Part shown: positions 15,209-24,959 of the stretch, piece by piece | Position numbering within the stretch: the stretch's first letter is position 1 | How the letters are laid out: every line of letters starts with the position of its first letter | Assembly: GCA_022819745.1 (NCBI GenBank) | Contig: JAJEGS010000013.1 | Location: 1-64,000 of the forward strand | Direction of reading: 5' to 3' | Source of the DNA: Candidatus Latescibacterota bacterium | GTDB taxonomy: Bacteria; Latescibacterota; UBA2968; UBA8231 | Length of the DNA stretch: 64,000 nt | Translations under genes and position numbers: made by a program | The notes under the pieces: model-generated | The model's database searches: none | The model's input: only the letters and a program-made list of their open reading frames with translations | Told to the model about the DNA's origin: nothing

Positions 15209-16009
15209 TCAGTCGTTTATCCCCGAAGTTCGCACGGACGAGCGAACTTGGCCTCCGTGTTCCGCCAGCCAAGAGCGGAAAAATTGCAACACGGCTTCCC
15301 CGTCTCCCTGCTGCCGTTGCTTCCGCTGAATGAGCCATAGCTCGATCTCGACGCCCCGCAGATCAGGGTTTAGCCCTCGGGCTTGGGGACTGCCGTGGAA
15401 GCGCTGGAAATCCGGCTGATCCTTGTAGAATGAAATCGCGTCGCTGTTCTGCAGTAGATCTGAAACGACGATGAGACGCCGCGGCACGTCGCGCCGCTTG
15501 GTGCTCTGAAAATGCGTTATGGCAACCGATTGCACCGACTCCATGATCGGCGACGATTTGGCCTCTTTATTCGTGAGCAGCTTTCTAAGTTCCTCTTCTA
15601 AAGGAGCGCGAAATTTCTGCTGCCAGTTGCGCCGAATGATCGCTTCGGATTGCGTGAGATGATCAACGTTTTTCGGGTCGCCGGGGCTACAAACCTTGAT
15701 AATCGGGTCGAGGGCCCCGCCATGCGTAGGGTCCACCGCAAAAAGACTGATCTCGTGATTTTCCTCAATCTCGTCGAGCAGGTTCCAGATCCGCGTCTCC
15801 AGATCGGATTTGGTAGTGGGCATGAACGAATCCGTGCGATCGAGCAGGATCGCCGTAATCGCCGAGGGGCCCTCCGACCAGCACAGGGTCTTTGGATCGC
15901 GCTCGACTGAAGGCGGCTTTAGCACCACAACAACGAGCAAGATCGCGATGACCCCCGCGATCATCGCACCGCCTGCTATCGTTTTATTCGATAGCTTACC
16001 TACACTCAT
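15209..16009 (-). CDS. Membrane-anchored VWA-like (MIDAS) protein, partner of the upstream four-TM protein
   Basis: 266 aa. One N-terminal TM segment (about residues 11-30, AGGAMIAGVIAILLVVVVL) is followed by a von Willebrand A-like domain with AILLDRTDSF (DxTxS MIDAS), PIMESVQSVA and RLIVVSDLLQNSD (third MIDAS Asp). The topology suggests the domain lies outside the cytoplasm or faces one side of the membrane. The ATG overlaps the stop of the upstream gene (TAATG), so the two are translationally coupled and their products probably form a complex. No named family is recognised. Confidence 0.75.
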   Translation of the reverse strand: MSVGKLSNKTIAGGAMIAGVIAILLVVVVLKPPSVERDPKTLCWSEGPSAITAILLDRTDSFMPTTKSDLETRIWNLLDEIEENHEISLFAVDPTHGGALDPIIKVCSPGDPKNVDHLTQSEAIIRRNWQQKFRAPLEEELRKLLTNKEAKSSPIMESVQSVAITHFQSTKRRDVPRRLIVVSDLLQNSDAISFYKDQPDFQRFHGSPQARGLNPDLRGVEIELWLIQRKQRQQGDGEAVLQFFRSWLAEHGGQVRSSVRTSGIND

Positions 16010-17418
16010 TAACTCTCTTCCTGATCGCCCCTCGGGCTATCCGGCTGCCTCCGATGCGGAGCCAACGGTCTCAATTCCTCGCTGCCCATATCGTACTGAT
16101 TGTGCAGTTCATTCACGCCATTATCAATTTTTATCTCCGCCGCGCTGGTAATCTTCAAGATCTCCTCGCGCGTCAGCATGGCCTTCGGCAAGCTGGTATC
16201 TACTGGCGTTTTCACTATGCTCCAAGGCTTCTTGAATCGCTCTGGCGCTTCGCCGTCTCGCATCGCCCGGTTGGTATCCCGATAGAGCTGGAGCAAGTGG
16301 TTTCCCGCGTGCTCTAGGTGCTCTAGATGGTCGTCGAACGATTTGATAAGGCGGCGATGGTCGTCGATGATAGAATCGTGTTGTCGTCCAGCGAGCAGAA
16401 TGTTTTGCTTGATGTTCTCCAACGCCTGCACCGCCTCATCCGATGTTTTCTTCAATCCCTTTAGGCAGGCCTGATAGAATTCGTTGTATGCGTCGTCGGC
16501 CTCCGCGAATACGCGCGCGGACTTTGCGTAACCCGGATAGCGATCATCCCACAGGATGCCATCGATAAAGCTAATAATCGCAAAGAGGAATCCCATGAAG
16601 AACAGAATCCACGATTGGAAGTCCCCTAGACCCAATGGATTCTCGCCAAAAGCGGCAATGGCGAGTTTGCCCCCTTCGTCGAGCACTGTGCCCGTTGTTT
16701 CCCGATAGTGCGCCACCATTAGGTTAAAAAATAACGCAAAGACTATAAACACTGCGGCGCTGATAATGCCCACGGACCGTCTGCCCCAGTGGATGTGATT
16801 GAAATTGGTGACGAGGATGCCGAGCAAAAAGGCGAGACCGAGATTGACAAACGAGATGACAACCGCCTCCGTGTACGCGCCGAACAGCCCAAACTCGTTG
16901 CCCTTTGCCAAAAAGGAGGCATTGCCAAATGTCTCAATGAGAAAGAGTACGGCGATGATGCCGATGTTAAATATCTTATCGTCCCAGTTGCGGGGCTGCG
17001 GCTCGCGGCTGAGGCCATTTTGTTCCTTAAACTGCTGCATGTCCTCTTTTTTTCTGCGCAGACCCTGCTGCTCTCTACTCAACTCCACTATGGCTTTATC
17101 GACGTGCTGATCGAACTCCGCGCGTTGCTTGGCCGTTTCAATATCAATGGAACTTAATTGCTCCCGAAAATCTAGCGCGACCAGACGCTCTCTGTACGCC
17201 TTTAGCTCGCTCTCGCACGTCTGCTGGGCCCGGGCCTGAGCACCCTCAATCAGCCCGATAACCTTGCGTTCTGTAGGATCGAGGTCGTCTTCCGCACTGT
17301 CTAATGCCGGCCGTCCCCGCCTCGCGTTCCGCTGGCTATCTTCTACGATATGCAGCTCTTCGGCGACCTGATTGGTGTCGATCTTCTCAAATGGGTTGGT
17401 GTGAAGATCGTCTGTCAT
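16009..17418 (-). CDS. Four-TM membrane protein with flanking coiled coils
   Basis: 469 aa. Polar N-terminal region with predicted coiled coil (about 60-135, rich in E, K, Q, R). Four TM segments lie at about 150-170, 182-204, 216-236 and 268-288. A long helical cytoplasmic tail (about 300-390) ends in a basic, proline-containing segment. No catalytic motif is seen. It is first in a two-gene operon with the VWA protein; the lower GC and clear coupling suggest a transferred functional cassette. It could be a scaffold, channel or stress/defence sensor. Function not recognised; motor-like ZorA/MotA similarity was considered but not shown. Confidence 0.75.
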   Translation of the reverse strand: MTDDLHTNPFEKIDTNQVAEELHIVEDSQRNARRGRPALDSAEDDLDPTERKVIGLIEGAQARAQQTCESELKAYRERLVALDFREQLSSIDIETAKQRAEFDQHVDKAIVELSREQQGLRRKKEDMQQFKEQNGLSREPQPRNWDDKIFNIGIIAVLFLIETFGNASFLAKGNEFGLFGAYTEAVVISFVNLGLAFLLGILVTNFNHIHWGRRSVGIISAAVFIVFALFFNLMVAHYRETTGTVLDEGGKLAIAAFGENPLGLGDFQSWILFFMGFLFAIISFIDGILWDDRYPGYAKSARVFAEADDAYNEFYQACLKGLKKTSDEAVQALENIKQNILLAGRQHDSIIDDHRRLIKSFDDHLEHLEHAGNHLLQLYRDTNRAMRDGEAPERFKKPWSIVKTPVDTSLPKAMLTREEILKITSAAEIKIDNGVNELHNQYDMGSEELRPLAPHRRQPDSPRGDQEES

Positions 17419-17535
17419 CGCACACTCCTCCTCATTTACAGCGTCTTTTGGACAGAAAGGCAGGGGATCAAGGGGATTGTATTAAAGATATGCATAACTG
17501 CGATTTTCGCCTCCCTATTCTTTAACTTTTAACGC

Positions 17536-18669
17536 TCAAAGCACCACCCTAAACCCCTCGCGATCCTCCATTCCCTGCGCGAAGATGCGCGGCTCGATGT
17601 CGAGACCTGCACCGGGCGTGTCGGGTACGTGCAGGATGGAGTCGGCGAGTCGCCAGCCGTCGGTGATCAATCCAGGCATGGCAGCCGGTGCGGCTTCGAG
17701 CAGGCAGAAGTTGGGGATGGAAGCGGCAAAATGGGCGTGGTGAAAGCGCTCGACATACGACCCCCAACAGTGGGGGGCACAGAGCGCGTTCCACTGCTCT
17801 AGCCGCGCCGACGTGCTCCGCCACCACGTCAGCCCCATGGCGCGAAAATCGTGCTGTACCACGTCGATAAATCCCTGTTCTACCAAGTCAAAAAAGTACG
17901 GCGGCGGCGCAAATTCCCCGTCGGCAACCAGCGTGTCCCTGTCATTTTCGACGATGTGCTGCTTGAGCGCTTGATTGAGCGGGGCGTCTTCGGCAAAAGG
18001 CTCCTCAAACCAATAGATGCCCACATCCGCGCAGGCGTCCAATAGGGCTATAGCGGTATTGAGCGTATTGCCCATGTTGGCGTCGATGAGCACCTTGGCC
18101 TGCGGACCGGCGGCTTCGCGCACCGTGCGAATGACCAATTCGTCGCGCCTGAGACCCGCGTCCGTGGGCATCCAGCGCGCACCGCGACCGACCTTGATCT
18201 TAAAGTGCAAATAGCCGTGCTCGTGGCCGGTTTCTACTTCGCTGCGGAAGATGTCTTGGACCTGTTCCTCATCGGTGGCGTCCAAATCGTCGATATAGAC
18301 CGAGCCGTCGTACACTTCGACCTCGCGTTTGCCGCGGGCACCGAGCAAGCGGTACAGCGGCAAATCCATCATCCGCGCCACCAAATCCCACAGCGGCAGG
18401 TCGAGGTTGCGGCCTGCGGGCAGACAGCCATCGGGGAGTTGGAAGAGATCGCCGATCTCCTTGCCGAGCAGCGCGTGCGCCTCGTCCTCGCCAATGCGGG
18501 ACCAACCCAAGCCCCAAGCCCCGCCGTCCGTGCGGATCCGGACGACCGGATCCGAGATCTGCGCGCCGTGGGCGGGAATGCGGGCGTTGAAGCCGACGTA
18601 GCGCGGTCGAGTGCCGCGCAGCACGGATTTTTCAATACAAGTAATTCTCCCTTTGGGGACTTCGTGCAT
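17536..18669 (-). CDS. Enolase-superfamily (mandelate racemase/muconate lactonizing enzyme-like) protein
   Basis: 378 codons from ATG 18669 with GGAG ahead. Two-domain enzyme that abstracts an alpha proton of a carboxylate. Visible catalytic features are the LHFKIKVGRG strand (KxK), metal ligands in VLIDANMGN (Asp), IYWFEEPFAED (Glu) and VADGEFAP (Glu), and the late VQHDFRAMG and APHCWGSYVE (His) strands. It is likely a sugar-acid dehydratase or racemase; the substrate cannot be read. A DUF3179 gene lies upstream on the same strand with a 20-bp gap, so the two may be co-transcribed. Confidence 0.82.
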   Translation of the reverse strand: MHEVPKGRITCIEKSVLRGTRPRYVGFNARIPAHGAQISDPVVRIRTDGGAWGLGWSRIGEDEAHALLGKEIGDLFQLPDGCLPAGRNLDLPLWDLVARMMDLPLYRLLGARGKREVEVYDGSVYIDDLDATDEEQVQDIFRSEVETGHEHGYLHFKIKVGRGARWMPTDAGLRRDELVIRTVREAAGPQAKVLIDANMGNTLNTAIALLDACADVGIYWFEEPFAEDAPLNQALKQHIVENDRDTLVADGEFAPPPYFFDLVEQGFIDVVQHDFRAMGLTWWRSTSARLEQWNALCAPHCWGSYVERFHHAHFAASIPNFCLLEAAPAAMPGLITDGWRLADSILHVPDTPGAGLDIEPRIFAQGMEDREGFRVVL

Positions 18670-18689
18670 GGTTAAGCTCCTTATCAGAA

Positions 18690-19838
18690 TCAGGGTGGCG
18701 GCAAGATGCCCTTGCCGTTCCACAAGCGGGTTTTCGGCCAGTAGGCCGACCAGCCAAACCACATCGAATTATAGGCTGGGATTTGCTCTAGCTGCGCTCC
18801 CTTGAGCGGGCCAGTAAGGGCTTCGCCGCGCATGTTCCACTCACTGCCGGTCTCCACATCGGCAAAAGCCAACGGCAGGCTTCGACGACTCGACTGAGCT
18901 CGCCGAAGTCCTGAGCTCAGCCGAAGGTCTCCGGTGCGGCTGAGGATGCGAAAGCTCAAAACTTGGTCGCCAACAACGCGGCTGTACGGAATGGCGGTGG
19001 CCGTCTCGGCGTCGTAGAGCACCAGCACATCTCGGTCGCCGACGCGATCGTTGATGACGGCCTTAGCGGGCATCCTGCTGAACGGATAGGCCCTGCTCTC
19101 GCCAGCGACTCGCAACCCCAAGACCATTTCCTTGGCCGACAATCGATCGCTAGGCCGAGCGGTAGTAAGCGGGAAAATAATCATCCGGTGGTCGCTGCGA
19201 TAATTGCCATAAGGATAATGACCGTACGAATCGAGCGGATACAGGGCGCGGATATAGTCCGGGTAGCGGTCGAGACCGGTCGCCGCTTGGACGACCGTGG
19301 TGTGCGGATGCAGCGCGCGCCACAGGCCCCACGTCGTCTCGACCACGGGCAAGAGCTGGAGGCGCTGCCCTTTGTGCGCACCGCTGATGCCGACGTAGAT
19401 CATCTGCGGGTATAGGGTTTTCTCGTCGCGGCGGTCGTACAGCACCAAGTTGCTGTTGAGCACCATGCCAGAAACACCCAATTCAATCTGTCCCGAGTCC
19501 GGGGCCGTCGCGTCAAACACTAGCCCAGTGCTGGTCAGCGGGCAAAACGTGACGCTGATGTACTGGCCGCCTAGCTGATCGTTGATGACTTCGTGCTTCC
19601 AGCCGAGGCGATGCGGATAGGCCCGCGCTGCGCCGTTTGCAACCACGCCGAGGATTAGGTCCGAATCCGCGAGATAGTGCGCGTCTTCCGGCGCAACGGC
19701 CTGGGGATTGGTCATGGCCGGGATACCGTCGCGGGGCACTCCGCCCGAGCGCAGGTGATGGGTCAGCTCGTCGAGGCGGTCGTAGATATCGGCGCGGAGC
19801 GGAACGGCGATGAGAAGGATAAGCAGGATGCGGGCCAT
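18690..19838 (-). CDS. DUF3179 family secreted/lipid-exposed protein carrying a repeat insertion
   Basis: 383 codons from ATG 19838; an in-frame GTG at 19850 is an alternative. A signal peptide (MARILLILLIAVPLRADIYD) precedes a DUF3179 domain: VGISGAHKGQRLQLLPVVE, TFCPLTSTGLVFD, ADVETGSEWNMRGEALTGPL and LEQIPAYNSMWFGWSAYWP. The function is unknown in the family; it is often periplasmic. Between the FRILSRTGD and LPLAFADVETGS parts lie about 17 extra residues encoded by the 53-bp palindromic repeat (18876-18928). The frame stays open across it, which suggests a tolerated insertion. Confidence 0.82.
   Translation of the reverse strand: MARILLILLIAVPLRADIYDRLDELTHHLRSGGVPRDGIPAMTNPQAVAPEDAHYLADSDLILGVVANGAARAYPHRLGWKHEVINDQLGGQYISVTFCPLTSTGLVFDATAPDSGQIELGVSGMVLNSNLVLYDRRDEKTLYPQMIYVGISGAHKGQRLQLLPVVETTWGLWRALHPHTTVVQAATGLDRYPDYIRALYPLDSYGHYPYGNYRSDHRMIIFPLTTARPSDRLSAKEMVLGLRVAGESRAYPFSRMPAKAVINDRVGDRDVLVLYDAETATAIPYSRVVGDQVLSFRILSRTGDLRLSSGLRRAQSSRRSLPLAFADVETGSEWNMRGEALTGPLKGAQLEQIPAYNSMWFGWSAYWPKTRLWNGKGILPPP
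18876..18928 (-). repeat. 53-bp palindromic interspersed repeat, copy B, inside a coding sequence
   Basis: Exact reverse complement of 9869-9921. It lies inside the DUF3179 gene and is translated as LRLSSGLRRAQSSRRS plus edge residues, without a stop. Confidence 0.85.
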
Positions 19839-20003
19839 GGCGTCGAGCACTGGGCAAGCGATACGGGAGGCTCAATTATACAAGCGAGCCGTTGAATGTC
19901 AAACTTGCGGATGGCTGCGGACCGCAAGAAGTTACGCTACCTGTAAATTCACTGAGGAGATTGCCATTGTGCCCCAAGCCTCCATTCCCTACGAGCGAGT
20001 GCC

Positions 20004-20381
20004 GTGAACGCCCGCCAGACAGTCGAGGCCTACTTCGCCGCGTTGACAACCGGCGATGCCGACCGGCTCATTGACCTCATCTCTCCAGCCGATCACTTTG
20101 TCAAGATCGGTACGGAACCGGGGGAATACGTCGAGGGCGGTGGACGCGCTGCCCAGTACTACCACCACCACGTCGCCAGTACCCAAGATTTCACCATCGA
20201 CATAGAGCACCTCGACGTGCAGGAGCGCGATTCGGTGGCTTGGTTCTACACCCGGCAGCAGTGGCGGCTCAAATGGCAGGGCCAGCACGAGGAACTGGCC
20301 TTGCGTTTGACGGGCGTACTCGAGCGGGAAGCGGGCAAATGGAAGTTTGCGCAGATCCACGCTTCCATCGGAGTAGCCTAG
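20004..20381 (+). CDS. SnoaL-like / NTF2-fold protein
   Basis: 125 aa from GTG 20004. The start NARQTVEAYFAALTTGDADRLIDLISPADHF is the first helix and turn of the NTF2-like fold. A beta-rich part (VEGGGRAAQYYHHHV, VAWFYTRQQWRLKW, KWKFAQIHASIGV) follows. The family includes ketosteroid isomerase-like, SnoaL polyketide cyclase-like and DUF4440 proteins. No catalytic residue pattern is clear enough to pick one. It is a single gene between the DUF3179 gene and the secreted-protein cluster. Confidence 0.75.
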   Translation: MNARQTVEAYFAALTTGDADRLIDLISPADHFVKIGTEPGEYVEGGGRAAQYYHHHVASTQDFTIDIEHLDVQERDSVAWFYTRQQWRLKWQGQHEELALRLTGVLEREAGKWKFAQIHASIGVA

Positions 20382-20460
20382 CGCGAGGAATTATTTGTTG
20401 TTAGACTCCTTTTGCGCGTCCTATATTGGATCATTGGCCTAGCTCAACCGGATAAATCCC

Positions 20461-22764
20461 ATGCGCAATGCCATCCTCGTCAGTGCCCTGCTGCTCGCCA
20501 CGCCCCTCGCTGGCGACCAACTACGCATCGCCACCTCCAACGACTGGCGCCAATGGCAACTGCCCGGCGACGCCGTCGAAGTCGCGCGTGGTACGCTCAA
20601 ACCCTCCTTTGTCCGCCGCAACATCAACGCCGTGGCCAACGCCTTAGACTTTGCCAGCGGCGGCATCCGCAAAGTGGGCTCCAATCCCGGCGACGCCCGC
20701 CATTTCATCGACGGCGACCGGACGACCTACTGGGCTCCCGATCCAAACGCCCGCGTCGAGGATTGGTGGATTGAAGTCGATCTGGGGCGCGTGGTCTCGG
20801 CGCGCAAAATCCAACTCCACTTCGCCGCCGACAGTACCCCGCTGGAGTTTTTCAAGATCCTTACCTCCGATGGCGAGCCTTTCTTCAGCAATGCCAATTC
20901 CATTCTTCCCGGCACGCTGCGTTACAACAAGCGCTGGCGCTACAGCTTTAACGAAGCCCACATCATCGAGATTGACTATGAGCTTAAGCCGCTCAAGAAT
21001 ATCCGCATCGAAGCCGACCTGCCCACGGAGAATATCCGCCTGAGCGAGGTGGTGGTCGAAAGCATCGGCGACAACCTTTCGCTGGGGATATGGGGCCGGG
21101 GCGGCAGCGTTGAAATCATCTCTGAGGCCACCTCTAAGTTGGGTCGCACCCTCATCGAGTCGAAGGGGATCAGCAATACCCTCGTCGATGGCGATATCAC
21201 CACCTATTGGGGTACGGTGCATCGCGGCGGTTCGGGTACTCAGCCCGAACAGCAGATCGGACAGTTCGAAATAGACCTAGGCGCGCTGTATTGGGTGGAT
21301 CGGGTGCGGATGCTCGGCGATGACAGCGGCGTAGCCCCGGGCAAAGGCTCGGGTCGCCACCGGGCTGGCGTCTTCAATTATCTGTGGTATCAGTTTTTTG
21401 TCTCCGACGGCTCCCGGGCACCGGATGGCTCGTTGAGTTGGGAACTGCTGGGCGAATTGCCCTCGGATCGCCGCAACCTAACGCAAGTCCGCCACTTCCA
21501 AGAGCGCTTCCCATTGCGCAAAGTCCGCCACGTGCGGCTGATCTTCCCCATGTCCGAGGGCTTTGAAGCCTTTAACGGCCGCATCGGCACCACGGCCGAG
21601 TGGCAGGTATTTGGCGAGGGCTACCCCGCCGAAGTCAAGGCGCGGTCGCCGATTTACGACCTCGGCTCTATACAACACATTGCGGAAATAGGCTGGGACC
21701 TCGACGCGCCGCCGGGGTCTCGCGTCGAAATCCGCAGCCGCACCGGCAACCTCCTCGACAACCAATACGTCTTTTACGACAAAAACGGCAAGCAAGTCAC
21801 CCAGCGAAAATACGACAAGCTGATCCCCAGCTTCCGCGGAGCCATCGACACCATCCGCACCGCCGGAGCCGACTGGAGCAACTGGAGCCGGGCCTACGCG
21901 ACCGCCGGCCAAGTCTTCCTCTCGCCCGGCCCCCGACGCTACGTGCAGTTGGACGTCCGCCTCCTGTCCGAAGACCCTTTTGCCGCCGCGACCTTAGACG
22001 ATATCGTCCTCGAATTCGACAATCCGCTGGCGCAAGAGACGCGCGCCGAAGTCTTTCCCGTCGAAGTCGCCCCCGGCGAAATGAGTCAGTTTACCTACTA
22101 TCTTCGCTCCGACTTCGTCTCATCGAGCCGGGGCTTCGATCAGATTCAACTCGCCTCCACCGCCGGGGCCTCCTTCCGCGCGCTGCGCCTCGCGGGCGAG
22201 CCAGCCACTCCCACGGTCGAAGAAACCGAACAGGGCTTCAAGCTCCTCCTCGCCGAGCCGGTGCGACGCTCAAGCCTGATTGAAATCGACTTCGAGAGCA
22301 CCCTCTATCTCAATCAGACCCGCTTTGAAGCCTTTCTGTTCAACAGCGCCCTGTCAACCACTGCGCGTCAACAAGTTGATCCTGGCAATGCCGAGACCGC
22401 CATCGCCAGCGACCGCACTTTTGTCTCCCTGCCCACCGACGGACGACTCTTTGCGGATCTATCGCTATCGAACCGGGTAATAACGCCCAATGGCGACGGC
22501 ATCTCAGACCAGTTGCACATTGACCTCGACCTGTTCAAAGTGCTCGACCCCCGACCAGTCATCATCAGCGTCTATACCTTGACCGGGCACCGCGTCGCCC
22601 TCATCAGCGACGCGGCCACCACGGCCGGACGCCAGACCTATCAATGGGACGGACGCGACAGCCAAGGCCGCACGGTCGCGCCGGGTATCTACATCCTCCG
22701 CGTCACCGCGGCAGGAGACGCGCTGACTCGCAGCGAGAATCGCCTGATCTCGGTGGCCTACTAA
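20461..22764 (+). CDS. Secreted discoidin/F5-8C-like protein with C-terminal FlgD-like Ig domain
   Basis: 767 aa. Signal peptide MRNAILVSALLLATPLAGD. Two repeated ligand-binding modules of discoidin type: DGDRTTYWAPDPNARVEDWW with IEVDLGRVVSARKIQLHF, and DGDITTYWGTVHR with FEIDLGALYWVDRVRMLGDD. The C-terminus (about residues 680-767) has NRVITPNGDGISDQLHIDLD, ISVYTLTGHRVAL and WDGRDSQGRTVAPGIYILRV, a FlgD-like Ig/secretion-tail module. The product is probably extracellular or outer-membrane bound and glycan or matrix binding. Its stop (TAA) overlaps the next ATG, so the two genes are coupled. Confidence 0.82.
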   Translation: MRNAILVSALLLATPLAGDQLRIATSNDWRQWQLPGDAVEVARGTLKPSFVRRNINAVANALDFASGGIRKVGSNPGDARHFIDGDRTTYWAPDPNARVEDWWIEVDLGRVVSARKIQLHFAADSTPLEFFKILTSDGEPFFSNANSILPGTLRYNKRWRYSFNEAHIIEIDYELKPLKNIRIEADLPTENIRLSEVVVESIGDNLSLGIWGRGGSVEIISEATSKLGRTLIESKGISNTLVDGDITTYWGTVHRGGSGTQPEQQIGQFEIDLGALYWVDRVRMLGDDSGVAPGKGSGRHRAGVFNYLWYQFFVSDGSRAPDGSLSWELLGELPSDRRNLTQVRHFQERFPLRKVRHVRLIFPMSEGFEAFNGRIGTTAEWQVFGEGYPAEVKARSPIYDLGSIQHIAEIGWDLDAPPGSRVEIRSRTGNLLDNQYVFYDKNGKQVTQRKYDKLIPSFRGAIDTIRTAGADWSNWSRAYATAGQVFLSPGPRRYVQLDVRLLSEDPFAAATLDDIVLEFDNPLAQETRAEVFPVEVAPGEMSQFTYYLRSDFVSSSRGFDQIQLASTAGASFRALRLAGEPATPTVEETEQGFKLLLAEPVRRSSLIEIDFESTLYLNQTRFEAFLFNSALSTTARQQVDPGNAETAIASDRTFVSLPTDGRLFADLSLSNRVITPNGDGISDQLHIDLDLFKVLDPRPVIISVYTLTGHRVALISDAATTAGRQTYQWDGRDSQGRTVAPGIYILRVTAAGDALTRSENRLISVAY

Positions 22765-24773
22765 TGAACAGGCTCCTCACCAACCGATCGGCCTTCTTGC
22801 TGTGGCTGACCACGTCGTGGATCACCCCAACGGAGGCCGACATTGCCTTGTGGCAGATCGGCGGCAGCGGCTTGGAGTGGGCCGAACACGATTCGGTCGC
22901 CATTCTCATCGATGAGACGACCACGCCCGGCGCGATACAGCCCATCTACATCCAGCCGGACCGCTCCGTCTTCTCTTATCTGACCAACTGGGGCGACTGG
23001 ACCCCCCGCGAACTCGGCTACGTCGATGGCGAAAGACCGCGAGTGTCTGGCAATTTGCGCCTGGTCGATGGCGACAGCACGTCCTATCTCGCGCCTTCTT
23101 CGGGCGGCAGTCCCGACGGCCGCACCTTCACCTTCGACCTAGCCGTGCCAGTGCCCGTCTTCGCCTTCGGGTTCTACACGCCCTCGCAGGGATACCGCTC
23201 GGACGGGAAGAGTCTGCGCGAAGATGTCGTACCCGCCTACGAACTCTACATCGCCGCCCATAACCCAAACGAATGGCGGCAGATCGCCGATGTGCAGGAA
23301 AATTTCCGTCCCGTCGTCCAGCACCAGTTCCCCCGCCAGTACGTGCGCTTCGCCCGCTATATCCGCCGACTCTCGCGCTCGCTCGAAGCCGCCCAGATTG
23401 AGGCATTGCAAATATCGTCACAGGCAATTTTTGCCAAAGGCCAAGCCCACCGGGGCACCATCGGCGATTTCGAGCTCTTCGGCGAGGGTGTTCCCCTGCG
23501 TGCAGTGTACAAGACCCGGATATTCGACTTAGAGCAGACGGTCAATTTCGGCCGCTTCTCTTGGTCGGCGACCCCGCTGCGGATAGTGGATGGCGAGCCA
23601 GTGGAAGCCCCCGACGCCCCCGTCTCAATCCAAGTCGAGGCGCGCACCGGCATTGACCCCAAGCCGGATATCTACTACGAGTTCACCGATATGGGCACCC
23701 GCGTCCCAGTGTCGCAGCAACGCTACCAAGACGTGCTCAAAAACCCGAGCGGAGCAGTCAACGTCAACGATGCCCTGACACTGACGACGCGCCCCAAACC
23801 GGGAATTCGCGCTGGAATCGAATACGACCAAGACAACTGGACCTTCTGGTCGGTCCCGACGTTCGAGTCGGGCCAAACGCTCGGCCTGCGATCCGGCTCC
23901 CATCTACAGCTAAAAATCTTGCTGAACAGCGAGGATTTCGATGCCTTCGTGCGGCTCGATTCCCTGTGGATCGAAACCTCGCCAACTTTGGCTACCTCGG
24001 TCATCGGCGAAGTGGCCCGCTTGGACGATCCACAACCCCTGCGCGGCGTTGCCGAAGTAGAAATGGGCGCGGCGACCGAGTTCGTCTATGATATCAAAGC
24101 GGAAGTTTCCGCCGCTGATGTGGGCTTCGACGCACTGCGCATCCGCACCGGCGGACCACCCGCGTTCAAGCACCTCGAAATGGGCATCCCTTTGCAACAA
24201 GTGGAAGCGAGCGAGGTAGTTGAAAGCGCGGACGGGTTGACGATACGCTTGCCGGAGCGCCTGAGCGCTGGACGCAACGAGTTGATCCGCGTCGTCTTCG
24301 CCGCCGAGGTCTTCGACTTCGCTTGGACCTTCGACGGCGAAGTACTCGACAGCCAGCGTCAAAGTCTGCCTCAGCCCGTGCAGAGTGGCGACGTCGGCGA
24401 CGACATTGCCACCAGTACCCTACGCGTCCTTGCCTCCTCGACCACTCAGGCCGAGAAAATCCGCGACCTGCGCCTCTCTACCGCCGTAATCACGCCCAAC
24501 GGCGACGGCGTCAACGACCTGCTGGAAATCGAATATACTCTCTTAGGCCTACCCCGTACCGTGGTAAGCCGCCTGAATATCCACGCACTCGACGGCCGCA
24601 AAGTCGCCACGCTGGCGATAGGCAGCCAGAAGTCGGGCCTACAGCACATTCGTTGGGACGGCCGCGACGACAGCGGGACACTTTTGCCAACCGGCCTCTA
24701 CCTGCTCGGGCTAGAAATCGAAGGAGAGGCCGCAGTAATCAAACGGCTCATACCAGTGGGATTGGCTTATTGA
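22764..24773 (+). CDS. Second secreted protein with FlgD-like Ig C-terminus
   Basis: 670 codons from ATG 22764, which overlaps the previous TAA. Signal peptide NRLLTNRSAFLLWLTTSWITPTEA. The body has RLVDGDSTSYLAPSSGG with FTFDLAVPVPVFAFGFY, a discoidin-like module, and a large middle region without recognised domains. The end (AVITPNGDGVNDLLEIEYTL; WDGRDDSGTLLPTGLYLLGL) is the same FlgD-like fold as in the upstream gene. The pair looks like paralogs formed by duplication. They may be deposited on the cell surface, though no sorting machinery is visible here. Confidence 0.8.
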   Translation: MNRLLTNRSAFLLWLTTSWITPTEADIALWQIGGSGLEWAEHDSVAILIDETTTPGAIQPIYIQPDRSVFSYLTNWGDWTPRELGYVDGERPRVSGNLRLVDGDSTSYLAPSSGGSPDGRTFTFDLAVPVPVFAFGFYTPSQGYRSDGKSLREDVVPAYELYIAAHNPNEWRQIADVQENFRPVVQHQFPRQYVRFARYIRRLSRSLEAAQIEALQISSQAIFAKGQAHRGTIGDFELFGEGVPLRAVYKTRIFDLEQTVNFGRFSWSATPLRIVDGEPVEAPDAPVSIQVEARTGIDPKPDIYYEFTDMGTRVPVSQQRYQDVLKNPSGAVNVNDALTLTTRPKPGIRAGIEYDQDNWTFWSVPTFESGQTLGLRSGSHLQLKILLNSEDFDAFVRLDSLWIETSPTLATSVIGEVARLDDPQPLRGVAEVEMGAATEFVYDIKAEVSAADVGFDALRIRTGGPPAFKHLEMGIPLQQVEASEVVESADGLTIRLPERLSAGRNELIRVVFAAEVFDFAWTFDGEVLDSQRQSLPQPVQSGDVGDDIATSTLRVLASSTTQAEKIRDLRLSTAVITPNGDGVNDLLEIEYTLLGLPRTVVSRLNIHALDGRKVATLAIGSQKSGLQHIRWDGRDDSGTLLPTGLYLLGLEIEGEAAVIKRLIPVGLAY

Positions 24774-24959
24774 CCACTGTGACCATGCCCCAAGAATATC
24801 GCTACTCGGTTGCGGTTGACCCGTTGCAGCAGCGGGCGTACTATTCCCCCACCAACCCGCATTCCGCACGATCCGCACGAAATAGCTAGCAGGTGATTGA
24901 GCCATTATGTCGAGGAAGGGAATCACCATGTTCGAGCGGCCCGATTGGGACGAGTGAGT

